From the NCBI RefSeq assembly GCF_902459615.1, contig NZ_CABPSA010000001.1, positions 868,001-932,000 on the forward strand: 64,000 nucleotides of DNA, written 5' to 3'. A program made the position numbers and the translations under genes. This document shows, piece after piece, positions 46,200-54,722 of this stretch; within the stretch, counting starts at the first letter, position 1; the number at the start of each line of letters is the position of its first letter. The notes under the pieces were generated by a model. The model ran no database searches. It saw only the letters and a list, made by a program, of their open reading frames with translations, and was not told the origin of the DNA. This stretch comes from Pandoraea commovens (lineage in GTDB: Bacteria; Pseudomonadota; Gammaproteobacteria; Burkholderiales; Burkholderiaceae).

Positions 46200-47487
46200 T
46201 GCCGCTCACCTTGGGTTGCTGTGTCATTGGGTTGCGCAGTTGGTCGGCAACCGGGTCATCCACGCGAGGCAGATCCACCGTCTCGCGCACTTCGTTCTGC
46301 TTCATCCATGGCGAATGTCCGCCAGCACCTAGAGCCTTGGCAAAGAAGTTCGCCTGATCGTTAAGCGTGCCGCGCAGAAGCGCCGCTTCGTTGAACTTGA
46401 ACACCTGCTTGCCGAGCATGTTCTCCGGCAGGAACAGGCGCTCAGCCGCCTGCTCCCATGAAACGAACCAGGGCGACAATCCGTATTGAATGAAGAAGAT
46501 GGCAAGCTGCTCAATGCCACTGCCCCAACTCGTGTCATCCATCATCAGAAGCGGGCGCGGTACGCCGTACATGCGCGCCACCTCTTCGATCTGGTGATTT
46601 CGGTTCTCGATCTGCTGTGCGGATACCGCCGTCGCCGTGAACTGTTTCGCCTTTCCACCCTCTTCCAGCAGCATCCAGCTACCGGCTTTGTCAGATCCCG
46701 AGTGGTTCTCCGCGATCGACTCTTTCAGGCGCGTGTATGCGCCATCCGAAAGCTCTTTCTCGTACTCGATGGCACCGCCTGCCATTACGCCAGTGCGAAA
46801 CGTGCGGGACGCTGCGCGCTCAGCCTGCTCGGCGAGTTCTAGCGCCTCTCTCGCCAACCGTGGCCGGGAAAGACCGTTCACGCCATCCAGTGACAGATCG
46901 CGCAGATGAAACACTTCGCGAGCTGGCAATGTGATCAAATTCCCCGCGGGCGTCGTGTAGTCGTAGACCATCTGCCACGCTTCCGTCAGGCGCGGCTTCG
47001 TAGAACCGCGATCCATCGGAATCAGCCGAATCGGGCGATTTCCCGACCAGATCACGCGAGCGTACGACTGGCCGTCGAGTAACGCGCGCAACTGCAAAAG
47101 GCTTTTGAACTCGATCGGCGTTTGCCAATCGTTCGGTCGATACTTCAGCAGGCGGTGAGCCGGGTTGTCCGCCTGCGTCCGCTTCGTGTCATCGTTCGCG
47201 ATCAGGTTGAGCGGCAGCATGCCAATCGATTGCGAGATCAGCGTCACGCATCGAAGGACGGCCATGTTTCGCAGGGCCTTCGCCTCGCGCCCCGTGACTC
47301 CTCCGTTCAACTCGCCATTACGGATGTACTCGAGAAGGTTCGGATCATCGAGGCCGTCGAAAACCTGCCCAGGTGTCGACTCAGCACGCGGCGCTACTTG
47401 CGACGAGGCCCGCTCAAGAGTCGGTTCCGCGAGGCGAGCGGGGACCTCCGGAGTTTTCTCACCCCGGACGAAATCAAACCAACCCAT
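46177..47487 (-). CDS. Phage portal protein, HK97 type
   Basis: 436 residues. Contains FHLRDLSLDGVNGLSRPRLARE and RMYGVPRPLLMMDDTSWGSGIEQ, typical of HK97-like portals, which form the dodecameric DNA channel. GAGGTG precedes the ATG; seven bases separate it from terL. Confidence 0.94.
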   Translation of the reverse strand: MGWFDFVRGEKTPEVPARLAEPTLERASSQVAPRAESTPGQVFDGLDDPNLLEYIRNGELNGGVTGREAKALRNMAVLRCVTLISQSIGMLPLNLIANDDTKRTQADNPAHRLLKYRPNDWQTPIEFKSLLQLRALLDGQSYARVIWSGNRPIRLIPMDRGSTKPRLTEAWQMVYDYTTPAGNLITLPAREVFHLRDLSLDGVNGLSRPRLAREALELAEQAERAASRTFRTGVMAGGAIEYEKELSDGAYTRLKESIAENHSGSDKAGSWMLLEEGGKAKQFTATAVSAQQIENRNHQIEEVARMYGVPRPLLMMDDTSWGSGIEQLAIFFIQYGLSPWFVSWEQAAERLFLPENMLGKQVFKFNEAALLRGTLNDQANFFAKALGAGGHSPWMKQNEVRETVDLPRVDDPVADQLRNPMTQQPKVSGNEPPQTA

Positions 47488-47494
47488 TCACACC

Positions 47495-49225
47495 TCAGAG
47501 GAATCGGATGCCGCGCGACTCATACACGGACGGCCCTTGAGCCGGCGGGTTGAGCGCCATCAGCGATACCGCATCGAAAATTGCCATCAGCGGGTCAATC
47601 TTTCCCGTCCCGCTGGCTTGTTTGGTGATGTTCACGGCGTTGCCGACAGGGACAACGCGCGCGTTGCTGACGCACCACGCCATCATCGGCTGCCCGCCGT
47701 GAATCAACATGCCGTCCGCCACTTGGCCGTCTTCGAGCCGTCGGCCGCTGGCAGCAGCAATGCGACGCTCGGCCGTCTTGATAGCTCCAGACAGTTTCCA
47801 GCCTTGCGAAATGCCGATCACCTTTTCCTCCGGCACCTTCGCGTCGGCCAACGCGTCAAGGACACTACCGATTCCAGCCGGGTCCGCGCCAACCTTGAAG
47901 AGAAGGCCCGCGAACTCAATGTCAGCGACAATCGCAGCGACGTCAGACACGTCGTCGCCGATTTGCTCCACGACAGTCAGGTTGCCCTCTTTCTCGAAGT
48001 CGCGTAGTCGTTCGGCTATTTCCTTGCGGCGATCGAAGACGGTCGGATGAGCCCATGCGTGAGTCCACGCTAGCCAGTTGCGCGTCCCTTTCTCGCGGCC
48101 AACGAGCGCAAGGCCAAGCAAATCGTCCAGCCCACCACCGTCGATACCCGCCGCAATCACTTCGCACCGCGCTTTCAGCTCTTCGACGGTTAACTTCGGC
48201 GCCTTCGCCGCAGCCTCCCAAAAGTCTGCGCCCGCCCAACGATCACTTCTAAGTGCGAGACCGATTTCGACATTTCCATGCTTCGAGAGAAAGCCGCGCA
48301 ATGACGCCTCGCCCTCCTCGCTAGCCTTGCGGTGCTCCCGCTCAAGGAATGTGCGATCAACCGAGTAACCGAGATTCGGATTGACCATGCCCAAGTTCTC
48401 GACGCGGAGATGCGCCTTCGACTTGACCATCTCGGGCGGATGCTCGTAGATGATCGGGAGAAACTGCGGGTCATGGATCTTGCCGTCGCGCACGTCACGC
48501 GCGTATTGGAGCTTTTCCTTGAACACACCGGCAGGCGGTTCGTCGCTCTGCGTCGTGATCCAAATCACGAAGCCCTCTGGACGCGATGCGAGGCCACCTA
48601 GCGCCTCTCGAAACATCTCCTTCGCGCCAGACTGTTTGCCGAACAACCACAGTTCCTCGACCAACGTTCCAACGCTTTTCTTCCCTGCTGCGGTGTTGGG
48701 ATCTGCTGCGATCACCTTTAGCGTCGCGCTCTTTTCGCGGTGCGTCAGGGTCTTGATGTGCGTTTGCACTTGGATAAGGTCGGCCAGTTGGTCGTCCTCG
48801 TCCGGCTCCTCAAACGCCACCATGTCCTTGGCTGGCCCGAAACTGTTGTTTGCGACCTCCAGCGTCGGTGCCAAGATAGTGAACTCTGCCGACTGCCGCC
48901 AGTTCAGGATCAGGCATGTGAGCATAATCGACGCGGCAAGCCCGGATTTGAAGTTCTTCTTCGGCAACATCACGAACCACTCCGTGATAAGCCTTCGGCC
49001 ACTCTCGGCGTCGTACGCGCCGAACACGGACGCTGCCAGATCAAAGATCCACTGCCCAGATGATTCGCCAAGTCTGGGGCTTCCTGGCGCGTCGACGATG
49101 CGCAACGAGCGCATCACTTCAAGGCCTCTTTCAGCCTCATCCGGAAAGATCGGCGCCGGAATGATTGATTGACCGCGTTGCAGTCTCTCTGCCCAGTCAG
49201 GGCATGCGGTTGTCCACTCCGGCAT
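47495..49225 (-). CDS. terL: Terminase large subunit
   Basis: 576 residues. The ATPase domain has an adenine/P-loop segment LPKKNFKSGLA (about 87-97) and the acidic LVEELWLFG. The C-terminal RNase H-like nuclease shows VIAAGIDGGGLDD. HK97-type TerL packages DNA at the portal. The start overlaps the terS stop (TGATG). Confidence 0.95.
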   Translation of the reverse strand: MPEWTTACPDWAERLQRGQSIIPAPIFPDEAERGLEVMRSLRIVDAPGSPRLGESSGQWIFDLAASVFGAYDAESGRRLITEWFVMLPKKNFKSGLAASIMLTCLILNWRQSAEFTILAPTLEVANNSFGPAKDMVAFEEPDEDDQLADLIQVQTHIKTLTHREKSATLKVIAADPNTAAGKKSVGTLVEELWLFGKQSGAKEMFREALGGLASRPEGFVIWITTQSDEPPAGVFKEKLQYARDVRDGKIHDPQFLPIIYEHPPEMVKSKAHLRVENLGMVNPNLGYSVDRTFLEREHRKASEEGEASLRGFLSKHGNVEIGLALRSDRWAGADFWEAAAKAPKLTVEELKARCEVIAAGIDGGGLDDLLGLALVGREKGTRNWLAWTHAWAHPTVFDRRKEIAERLRDFEKEGNLTVVEQIGDDVSDVAAIVADIEFAGLLFKVGADPAGIGSVLDALADAKVPEEKVIGISQGWKLSGAIKTAERRIAAASGRRLEDGQVADGMLIHGGQPMMAWCVSNARVVPVGNAVNITKQASGTGKIDPLMAIFDAVSLMALNPPAQGPSVYESRGIRFL

Positions 49226-49740
49226 CAGACGCTCTTTCCGCCAGATGCCACCAACTTCGGTGGTGATGCGGACGCGAAGCGACCGCCGCCGGCCTTCTTG
49301 GCCGCATCCTTCTGAGCTTCCTTCTTCCCGGCCTCACCGACCTTCGGGTGCACGAAAGGCATCAGTGTCTTGGCCGCGTCGATCCGCAGCTTCGGCTCTG
49401 TTGCCTGATCGTTCATTGCCGCGAGCAGGAAATCCTTCGGATCCTTAAAAGTCAGAATCGTCGACAGGTCAAACCCGGCGGCAACCGCTGCACCAGTTAC
49501 GGCCGCCGCCTCGGACTGCTCAGCCGTCTTCGACGTCGGCTTTGCGATCACACTCGCCTTCGCGCCACCCTTTTTCCGATGCTGGGCCAGGTAAGCAGCG
49601 ACATCCTTGTCTTTAACAAGTCGCGATCCAGCCGCCGAAGCGGTAGCCGGACTGTAGCCCGCCGCAATGGCCGCGTCTTTATTGGACTTTCCGGCCAAAA
49701 CAGCATCGGCAAACAGCCGCTTTTTGCTGTTAAAGGCCAT
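49225..49740 (-). CDS. terS: Terminase small subunit
   Basis: 171 residues from MAFNSKKRLFADAVLAG. The N-terminal HTH (NKDAAIAAGYSPATASAAGSRL) binds the packaging site, and the C-terminal part (about 130-171) is Lys/Ala-rich. The first gene of the packaging module after the HNH nuclease. Confidence 0.88.
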   Translation of the reverse strand: MAFNSKKRLFADAVLAGKSNKDAAIAAGYSPATASAAGSRLVKDKDVAAYLAQHRKKGGAKASVIAKPTSKTAEQSEAAAVTGAAVAAGFDLSTILTFKDPKDFLLAAMNDQATEPKLRIDAAKTLMPFVHPKVGEAGKKEAQKDAAKKAGGGRFASASPPKLVASGGKSV

Positions 49741-49828
49741 TAACAAAAACTCCAAAAGGGGAAATTTTCTGCGCGTGCGGGAACGTGCGGTCTAGGGGTT
49801 TTGGCCGACAGAACTTTTGACCGCCCCC

Positions 49829-50215
49829 CTATCGATGCCGCTCGACGCGTTGCTTTTCACTATCGTGATGCGACTTGCAGAGGGTCTGCACATTGGCCGG
49901 ATCAAGTCGCAATCGATCATCTCCGCGATGAGCAACGATGTGATCGCCAATCGTCCCGAGCGGCTCAGCGATGCCGCGCTCCGCGCATGCAACAACAACC
50001 TCGGCCGGCGTCAGTCCCAGCATGACGAGATCACGCAGACAGAACACACAGTGCGGATGCTCAGCAAGGTGCAGCGCTCGAAGGCGTTGCCAGTCAGCTC
50101 CGTATCCGCGCGCAGTGCTTCCAGTCTTTCCTGTTCGCCAGGACGGAGACTCAACGACGGACGTGCGCGCTTTCAGCGGCGCGAGTCGCGGTCGAAGTGT
50201 AGTCAGTCGGGGCAT
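49829..50215 (-). CDS. HNH endonuclease of the packaging module
   Basis: 128 residues from Met 50215. Zinc ligands CVFC and LCKSHH, and the HNH core GDHIVAHRGDDRLRLDPANVQTLC, are present. HNH proteins next to terS work with the terminase in specific cos cleavage in HK97-like phages, suggesting cohesive-end packaging here. An upstream 21-codon extension is less likely. Confidence 0.88.
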   Translation of the reverse strand: MPRLTTLRPRLAPLKARTSVVESPSWRTGKTGSTARGYGADWQRLRALHLAEHPHCVFCLRDLVMLGLTPAEVVVACAERGIAEPLGTIGDHIVAHRGDDRLRLDPANVQTLCKSHHDSEKQRVERHR

Positions 50216-50290
50216 GAAAGAAACGCCCGCAACCGCCGAAGCGGTGCGGGCTAACGCCTGATGGCGAGGTGGAGACACGCACGAGAAATG

Positions 50291-50323
50291 GAAAAGCCCG
50301 CGAGGTTTTCACCGTCGCGGGCT
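50291..50323 (-). terminator. Terminator just downstream of the late promoter
   Basis: A perfect 9-bp stem AGCCCGCGA / TCGCGGGCT (50295-50303 with 50315-50323) is followed on the minus strand by TTTTC. It stands between the late promoter and the HNH gene, as the lambda tR' terminator stands before the late genes. Confidence 0.75.
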
Positions 50324-50388
50324 CTGGATGCACTGATTCAGCCTTTACGAAATGATACGTTTTTTGCCGATTTTGTATAGTGCGAAGA

Positions 50389-50416
50389 TGTATAGCGCCA
50401 CGCTATACACTTTCAA
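50389..50416 (-). promoter_or_regulatory. Predicted late promoter
   Basis: On the minus strand TTGAAA (50411-50416) and TATACA (50389-50394) are 16 bases apart. A perfect 9-bp inverted repeat TGTATAGCG/CGCTATACA (50389-50409) covers the spacer, and a related TGTATAGTG lies at 50375-50383. It overlaps the end of the Q-like gene. Confidence 0.65.
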
Positions 50417-50762
50417 CCATTCGGCAGTAGGCGCGATACGCCTGTGCGCGGCCACTATCCACGCGCTTGTAAAACGCATCCCGCGAGATACCCAGCGCGC
50501 AGGCCACGCGCTTGATATGAGAAACGCGGTGAATGTAGAAGAGGTACAGCGCTTCCTTCTCAGGGCTCTCGGGCAGCGACAATACAGCGAGATTGAAAAA
50601 GCTGAGCGTCGACGAACAGATCGCATCCGGCTCAGGTCCAACCTTGCGTGGCTGCATACCTGCGAGCATACCGGCGGGGAGCGGCGGCACGAAAATGCGA
50701 CGCGTGCGGTGCCAGGCAGCCCAGTCTTCGCAAAGAGCATTGAGGTCACGTTTCGTGGTCAT
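50403..50762 (-). CDS. Q-like late antitermination protein
   Basis: 119 residues from Met 50762 after AAGGA. The C-terminal part EALYLFYIHRVSHIKRVACALGISRDAFYKRVDSGRAQAY is an HTH like sigma region 4, as in phage antitermination Q proteins of the 21/82 or PF06530 type. It is the last early gene, directly before a promoter and terminator, which is the usual Q position. It overlaps the gene before by four bases. Confidence 0.75.
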   Translation of the reverse strand: MTTKRDLNALCEDWAAWHRTRRIFVPPLPAGMLAGMQPRKVGPEPDAICSSTLSFFNLAVLSLPESPEKEALYLFYIHRVSHIKRVACALGISRDAFYKRVDSGRAQAYRAYCRMVESV

Positions 50763-50944
50763 GCTTTGTCCTTGTACAACGCGCATCGCCGCATGTTCTT
50801 CGTGCCGGGTTTGGTCTGCTCCTTGGCGCAATACTCCAGTCCCCATAGCGTCAGCTTGTGTAAGCAGCCCTTGCATGTTTTGCTCTCCTCAATTTCAATG
50901 ACTTTTGCCGGGTTCTGATAGAAATGTGTGGGCAGGACCGCCAT
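50759..50944 (-). CDS. Small zinc-finger-like protein
   Basis: 61 residues; the ATG overlaps the Ref-like stop (TGATG) and the stop overlaps the Q start. Four Cys (CKGC, YCAK, RRCALY) suggest a zinc site. Common in Burkholderia phage early operons; function unknown. Confidence 0.65.
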   Translation of the reverse strand: MAVLPTHFYQNPAKVIEIEESKTCKGCLHKLTLWGLEYCAKEQTKPGTKNMRRCALYKDKA

Positions 50945-51342
50945 CACGCCACTTCCGGTGCAACGCTTGCAAAAATGCGATGCGCTACATCGCGCCGCGT
51001 TTGCTCCAGCAATTCCGCTTCGGTGCCATACCGCCGTTGAAACTCAGCAGGCCCCGCGTGAAAGGCAACGCCATAGCCGCCGACTCTGTGGTGCAGCGGA
51101 CACAATGGGATCGTGTCCGCATGCTCCGCGCGCTGCCCACCGCCAGCCAGAAATCGCACGTGATGAACTTCTGCCGGACTCTCGTCATACCCGAGATTCC
51201 GGCATACGACGCAGTACAGCCCTGCAACAACGCCCATATGCTCACGCTCTGCCTTCTTTGCTCGCTTGCGCGATTTGCGTTTGAACGGTGATCGAGCAAG
51301 CGGCACGCTACTTCTCAGCGACGTCTTCCTCGCCCAGCTCAT
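50944..51342 (-). CDS. Ref-like HNH recombination-enhancement nuclease
   Basis: 132 residues from Met 51342 with GAGGA upstream. A basic N-terminus is followed by Cys44/Cys47 (YCVVC), His60-His61 (EVHHVRF) and Cys81/His84-His85 (LCPLHH), the Ref/HNH layout. P1 Ref is a RecA-dependent nuclease acting at displacement loops. Part of the chain of overlapping early genes. Confidence 0.78.
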   Translation of the reverse strand: MSWARKTSLRSSVPLARSPFKRKSRKRAKKAEREHMGVVAGLYCVVCRNLGYDESPAEVHHVRFLAGGGQRAEHADTIPLCPLHHRVGGYGVAFHAGPAEFQRRYGTEAELLEQTRRDVAHRIFASVAPEVA

Positions 51343-51686
51343 CGCATTTCCTCGCAAAGTTGCTGGAGGGAGCTGGCATACGCACCGTAAGCCATCATTG
51401 GCTGCCACTCCGGTCGGTAAGGGCCCGTAGCGATAGTTGGTTTCGAGGCCCTCGCCGTTACCTTTGCTTTCACTGTCGGCTCAATGCGAGCTGCCGGGGC
51501 GGTAGACCGCGTAAGCGCCAGACCGAACTCAAACGCACGCGCTTTCCTCATGACCAGAAGACCTTCGTTCACGAGCTCCACAACCAATCCGTCAACCTTC
51601 TTACGAGCTACCCCACTCAGATCCGACAACGCTTGCCTGTCGTACCAGTCGCCCTTGTCCATGCAGTCCAGAATCGCGCTCTTCAT
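51339..51686 (-). CDS. Hypothetical protein with winged-helix-like N-terminus
   Basis: 115 residues, overlapping both neighbours by four bases. The segment WYDRQALSDLSGVARKKVDGLVVELVNEGLLV looks like a winged helix. The rest is Ala/Arg-rich and ends with a Tyr/Pro stretch. Probably a DNA-binding accessory of replication or recombination. Confidence 0.6.
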   Translation of the reverse strand: MKSAILDCMDKGDWYDRQALSDLSGVARKKVDGLVVELVNEGLLVMRKARAFEFGLALTRSTAPAARIEPTVKAKVTARASKPTIATGPYRPEWQPMMAYGAYASSLQQLCEEMR

Positions 51687-52165
51687 TTGATCTCCGTGAT
51701 CGTCAGCCCCTGCAATGCCATGAGGTGCCGTTTCAATCGATACATTTGCGTCAGAAATCCCTTCACATCCTCGATGACGGTTGCTCCGTCGCGCTGGTAC
51801 ACAAAGTCCGCAACGTAGTAGCGCGCCGGGCGCTTACGACCATCGATCACCACTGTGGCGGCGATCTCAAAGCTGACCTGTCGAAGTAGCCCCGATATCA
51901 GGCCGACCTTCTCTTCGGCCACGAGCACCTGCCAACGATGCATTTCCTTCTCGCTGTCGAACTTCTCGCCGTCGAGCTCGCACGGATTGTTGCCGTACTT
52001 CGACCGCTTCTTCGCAACCATTCCGAGAATCGGCTGAGCAAGCAATGCGGGCACCGTTGATTCAAGCGCGGCAGCGGTAGCGCCGATCTGCTCACGAATC
52101 CGCGCCGTACCCACTCGCCCGTTGCTCACGGCATGCTCGGGAAACGTCAGGCCCTTTCGCGTCAT
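51683..52165 (-). CDS. DUF1064 nuclease-like protein
   Basis: 160 residues from Met 52165 with GGGAGGTG upstream. The core KYGNNPCELDGEKFDSEKEMHRWQVL, followed by YYVADFVYQRDGATVIEDVKG, is DUF1064, an endonuclease-like (restriction fold) family of phages, perhaps resolving recombination intermediates. Acidic residues of the D-(D/E)xK site are present (ADF, EDVKG). Confidence 0.82.
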   Translation of the reverse strand: MTRKGLTFPEHAVSNGRVGTARIREQIGATAAALESTVPALLAQPILGMVAKKRSKYGNNPCELDGEKFDSEKEMHRWQVLVAEEKVGLISGLLRQVSFEIAATVVIDGRKRPARYYVADFVYQRDGATVIEDVKGFLTQMYRLKRHLMALQGLTITEIK

Positions 52166-52178
52166 CGCGGCACCTCCC

Positions 52179-52694
52179 TCAGACCGCGCTTTGCAGCAGC
52201 TTTTGCAGCTGCTTGAACTTGCTCGCCTCGACCGCCGTCTGCTCGATGCCTTCTTCGATCGACAGCGCCGCCGTCTCGATCTCCGATGCGATCGCCTTGG
52301 TTTCAGCGTCAACATGAGTGCGCAACGCAGAAAGGCGCGCCGACAACGACGACAACAGGTCAATCGGGGATTTCGGCTTCGCTTCGGGCACAGCGCTCTC
52401 CTTCTTGATGACGACGACTTTGGTCGACGGATTGGCAACATCGGCGACAGCATCCTTGGCGATCGCGCGGCGACGGTACCGGCCCGTTTGTGCCTCGGTG
52501 ATCAATCCGGACTCGCGCAGCGCGCGCAGGCAACCTTGCAGCACATGCAGATCCAAGCTTGATCGGGTCGTGCGCATCAGCGCACTAGCGATCTCGACCG
52601 CCGACCATGCCTCCTGAATCGGCACGACTTCAAACACCTTCTGTGCGATGGCAGTCTGGCCGCGCAACTTGCTTTCAATACGAGACGGCGTCAT
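52179..52694 (-). CDS. Hypothetical protein, winged-helix N-terminus and coiled-coil C-terminus
   Basis: 171 residues. Residues about 10-75 (WSAVEIASALMRTTRSSLDLHVLQGCLRALRESGLI) resemble a winged helix. Residues about 105-171 are heptad-like. No family name can be assigned. It lies in the minus-strand early operon. Confidence 0.6.
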   Translation of the reverse strand: MTPSRIESKLRGQTAIAQKVFEVVPIQEAWSAVEIASALMRTTRSSLDLHVLQGCLRALRESGLITEAQTGRYRRRAIAKDAVADVANPSTKVVVIKKESAVPEAKPKSPIDLLSSLSARLSALRTHVDAETKAIASEIETAALSIEEGIEQTAVEASKFKQLQKLLQSAV

Positions 52695-52697
52695 GTG

Positions 52698-52910
52698 TCA
52701 CTTCCTCTTTCTCTGTAGGTGGGCGATGTATGCCCGCAATTCCTTTTCCTGCCGTTCTGCCACCTGGTCGCCTAAGCTCCGCCGTACCGTTTCGACAAGA
52801 TCCCTTGCAGCGTTCCCGTGCCCCGCCAGCGCCGCCCTCGCCGCTTCATCAAAGCGCCGCCAGCATTCGTCACGGGTTAAGCTGCGACTTTGCCTCGATG
52901 ACTTTCCCAA
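52698..52910 (-). CDS. Hypothetical small basic protein
   Basis: 70 residues from a TTG that overlaps the dnaC-like 3' end by 34 bases; no ATG exists in the frame. Helical, Arg-rich, ending LQRKRK. The unusual start lowers confidence, though the gene would otherwise leave a gap in a tightly packed operon. Confidence 0.5.
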   Translation of the reverse strand: MGKSSRQSRSLTRDECWRRFDEAARAALAGHGNAARDLVETVRRSLGDQVAERQEKELRAYIAHLQRKRK

Positions 52911-53671
52911 TCGAACACGACAGCCTCGCCGCCGTCCTCACGTAGTCGGTCAAAAACACGCTCCCCCAGAAACGAACGAATGCCCGGTACGCGACGACCA
53001 TCGACCACTTCGTCGTCAACCGTGAGATTCGAGAGCAGGATGGTTTGACGGCGCTTTTCGTACCGCTCGTTCAGAACGTCGAAGAGGATCAGCTTTTCGG
53101 TTTCGGATCCAAACTGCACACCGATCTCGTCGAGAACGAGCAGGTCCGGGAACGACAGCGCAGCGACGGCGGCAGACTCCGACTCCGTGCTGCCACGCGT
53201 CCACGTGTCTTTCACTCGCCGGACGGCACGCATGACCGTCGTAAACAGAACCGTTCGCGGCGCGCACTCCATGATTGCGTGGCCGATTGCTACGGCGAGG
53301 TGCGTCTTTCCCGTTCCCGGCAGACCGAGGAAAATGGCGCACTGCCCACGGCGGTCGGGCTCACCGAAATGCTCGGCAAAGTCGCGAGCGAATTCGAGTG
53401 CGCGAATCTGGCCCGGCGTCTTGGCGACGTAGTTGTCGAGTCGACGATCCATGAAGCGCTCGGGAATGCCTGTGTCACCGAGACGGCGCTGCCATGCTTC
53501 GCGCTCACCGGCACGGATGATCGTTTCGCGCTCACGCGCAATGCGGGCGGCATCCTCTTCCGCGCATTTCGGGCAACCCGTCCATGAGTCCCCGAAGTAG
53601 CACAGCCGGTCGTAGTCGCCGTGTTTCGGGCAATTGCCGGAGGAGCGAAGCGGCAGGGCGTGGAAATTCAC
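52877..53671 (-). CDS. DnaC-like replicative helicase loader
   Basis: 264 residues. An N-terminal zinc-binding part (CPKHGDYDRLCYFGDSWTGCPKC, about 14-36) is followed by an AAA+ ATPase with Walker A GLPGTGKTH and Walker B LLVLDEIG, and sensor SNLTVD. It should load the host DnaB helicase at the phage origin. It overlaps the HTH replication gene by four bases. Confidence 0.88.
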   Translation of the reverse strand: MNFHALPLRSSGNCPKHGDYDRLCYFGDSWTGCPKCAEEDAARIARERETIIRAGEREAWQRRLGDTGIPERFMDRRLDNYVAKTPGQIRALEFARDFAEHFGEPDRRGQCAIFLGLPGTGKTHLAVAIGHAIMECAPRTVLFTTVMRAVRRVKDTWTRGSTESESAAVAALSFPDLLVLDEIGVQFGSETEKLILFDVLNERYEKRRQTILLSNLTVDDEVVDGRRVPGIRSFLGERVFDRLREDGGEAVVFDWESHRGKVAA

Positions 53672-54453
53672 AGCTTCCCTCCTTTGCCGTAACTGCGCTT
53701 GCCGAAGCCCTCGCCGGAAGCGCCCTTCGCTGCGCCAGTCGTGAGAGCGCTCTCATTGCGGACCCAGTTGCGCCAAGTGGCGTCCCAGTCCGTCTTGCGC
53801 CCCTTCTCGCCTGCCTTGGCCCCCCAGTAGTCCTTGAACTTCTCGGCCACACGGCGAACATGGTCGGCATTCCACGTCGGTTGCTCCACGAGAGCCCAGT
53901 CACCGAGAGCCTTGGTCAAGACCCAGTCGTCGGGTAAGCGCGTGCCGCGCGCACCACTGACGGTTCCCTTACGGTTAACTGATGGTTCTACTGATGGTTC
54001 GGGTGCAAAAGCTTTGCACCCTTTTACGTCGTCGTTTGCACCCTTTACGCCGCCAGTTGCACCCTTTTCTGCTTCGTCTTGCACCCTTTTCTCGGATTGA
54101 TTCGGTGCAGAATCTGCGCCCTTTCCGTCTTCCGAGTCGTCATCGGAAATGGGTGCAAGTTCTGCACCGTTTATCCATGCCTCGTTGATGCGGTACTCGG
54201 CGGGCATTCCGGACTGGCCACGACCACCGACGGCTTGGCGAACTAGCACCAGCCATCCGGACTTCTGCATGCGCCGAAGCTGGTACTGAACGGCTCGCTC
54301 AGACTGGCGGGTACGGGTGGCCATCGTGGCTACGCTCGGAAAAATGCGGGTGCCGTCGTCGTGGGCGTTGTCTGCGAGCTTGAGCGCAAGCAGCATTTCG
54401 CCGCCGCCGGTCGGGTAACGCTCGAACACCATCCCCATGACTTTGGCGCTCAC
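53668..54453 (-). CDS. HTH replication initiator (O-like) carrying internal iterons
   Basis: 261 residues. N-terminal winged HTH (about 20-80, GTRIFPSVATMATRTRQSERAVQYQLRRMQKSGWLV), a hydrophilic low-complexity middle (about 100-165) and a C-terminal Trp-rich part (DWALVEQPTWNADHVRRVAEKFKDYW) like DnaT/replisome-organiser proteins. Gene position before DnaC equals lambda O-P. The middle is coded by the iteron array, as in lambda O. The start overlaps the gene before by four bases. Confidence 0.8.
   Translation of the reverse strand: MSAKVMGMVFERYPTGGGEMLLALKLADNAHDDGTRIFPSVATMATRTRQSERAVQYQLRRMQKSGWLVLVRQAVGGRGQSGMPAEYRINEAWINGAELAPISDDDSEDGKGADSAPNQSEKRVQDEAEKGATGGVKGANDDVKGCKAFAPEPSVEPSVNRKGTVSGARGTRLPDDWVLTKALGDWALVEQPTWNADHVRRVAEKFKDYWGAKAGEKGRKTDWDATWRNWVRNESALTTGAAKGASGEGFGKRSYGKGGKL
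54001..54168. repeat. Iteron array, probable prophage replication origin
   Basis: TTGCACCC repeats begin at 54014, 54036, 54057 and 54079 (steps of 22, 21 and 22), with a variant at 54114 and inverted copies at 54001 (GGGTGCAAA) and 54151. The copies fall in different reading frames of the gene, so the DNA sequence itself is conserved. See findings. Confidence 0.7.
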
Positions 54454-54713
54454 TTCTCGCCCCCTGTCCTCACTCGAAACCGCGTGACGCCACGACGCAC
54501 CGGCGTCGTCTCGATGTGACCAGCGGATTCCAGTGCCTTGATCGACTCGCGTACCGCCGATTCCGACATGCCGCAGTCACGCGCCAGGCGGCTGACCTTC
54601 GGCGATGATTCGCCCGTCGACATGACCGCGTGATGGCTCAACGCCAACAGCACGATCTTCTCGGTGTGGCGCAACTCAATGCCCCACGCTTGATTGACTC
54701 GATGTGCACTCAT
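54450..54713 (-). CDS. Small HTH protein of the replication module
   Basis: 87 residues with a MarR/GntR-like winged helix (SPKVSRLARDCGMSESAVRESIKALESAGHIETTP). It begins in an ordinary ATG and its stop overlaps the O-like start. Likely a DNA-binding helper of replication. Confidence 0.72.
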   Translation of the reverse strand: MSAHRVNQAWGIELRHTEKIVLLALSHHAVMSTGESSPKVSRLARDCGMSESAVRESIKALESAGHIETTPVRRGVTRFRVRTGGEK

Positions 54714-54722
54714 GGCGGTTCC

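Noticed and set aside
51683-52453. Longer DUF1064 frame with a Ser/Arg-rich N-terminus
   Set aside because: The extra part is an out-of-frame reading of the neighbouring gene at 52179-52694; the Met at 52165 has GGGAGGTG.
54001-54168. Regular short repeats that could suggest a small CRISPR array
   Set aside because: Repeats are only about 11 bases with 10-11 base spacers and lie inside a coding gene; there are no cas genes. Iterons fit better.
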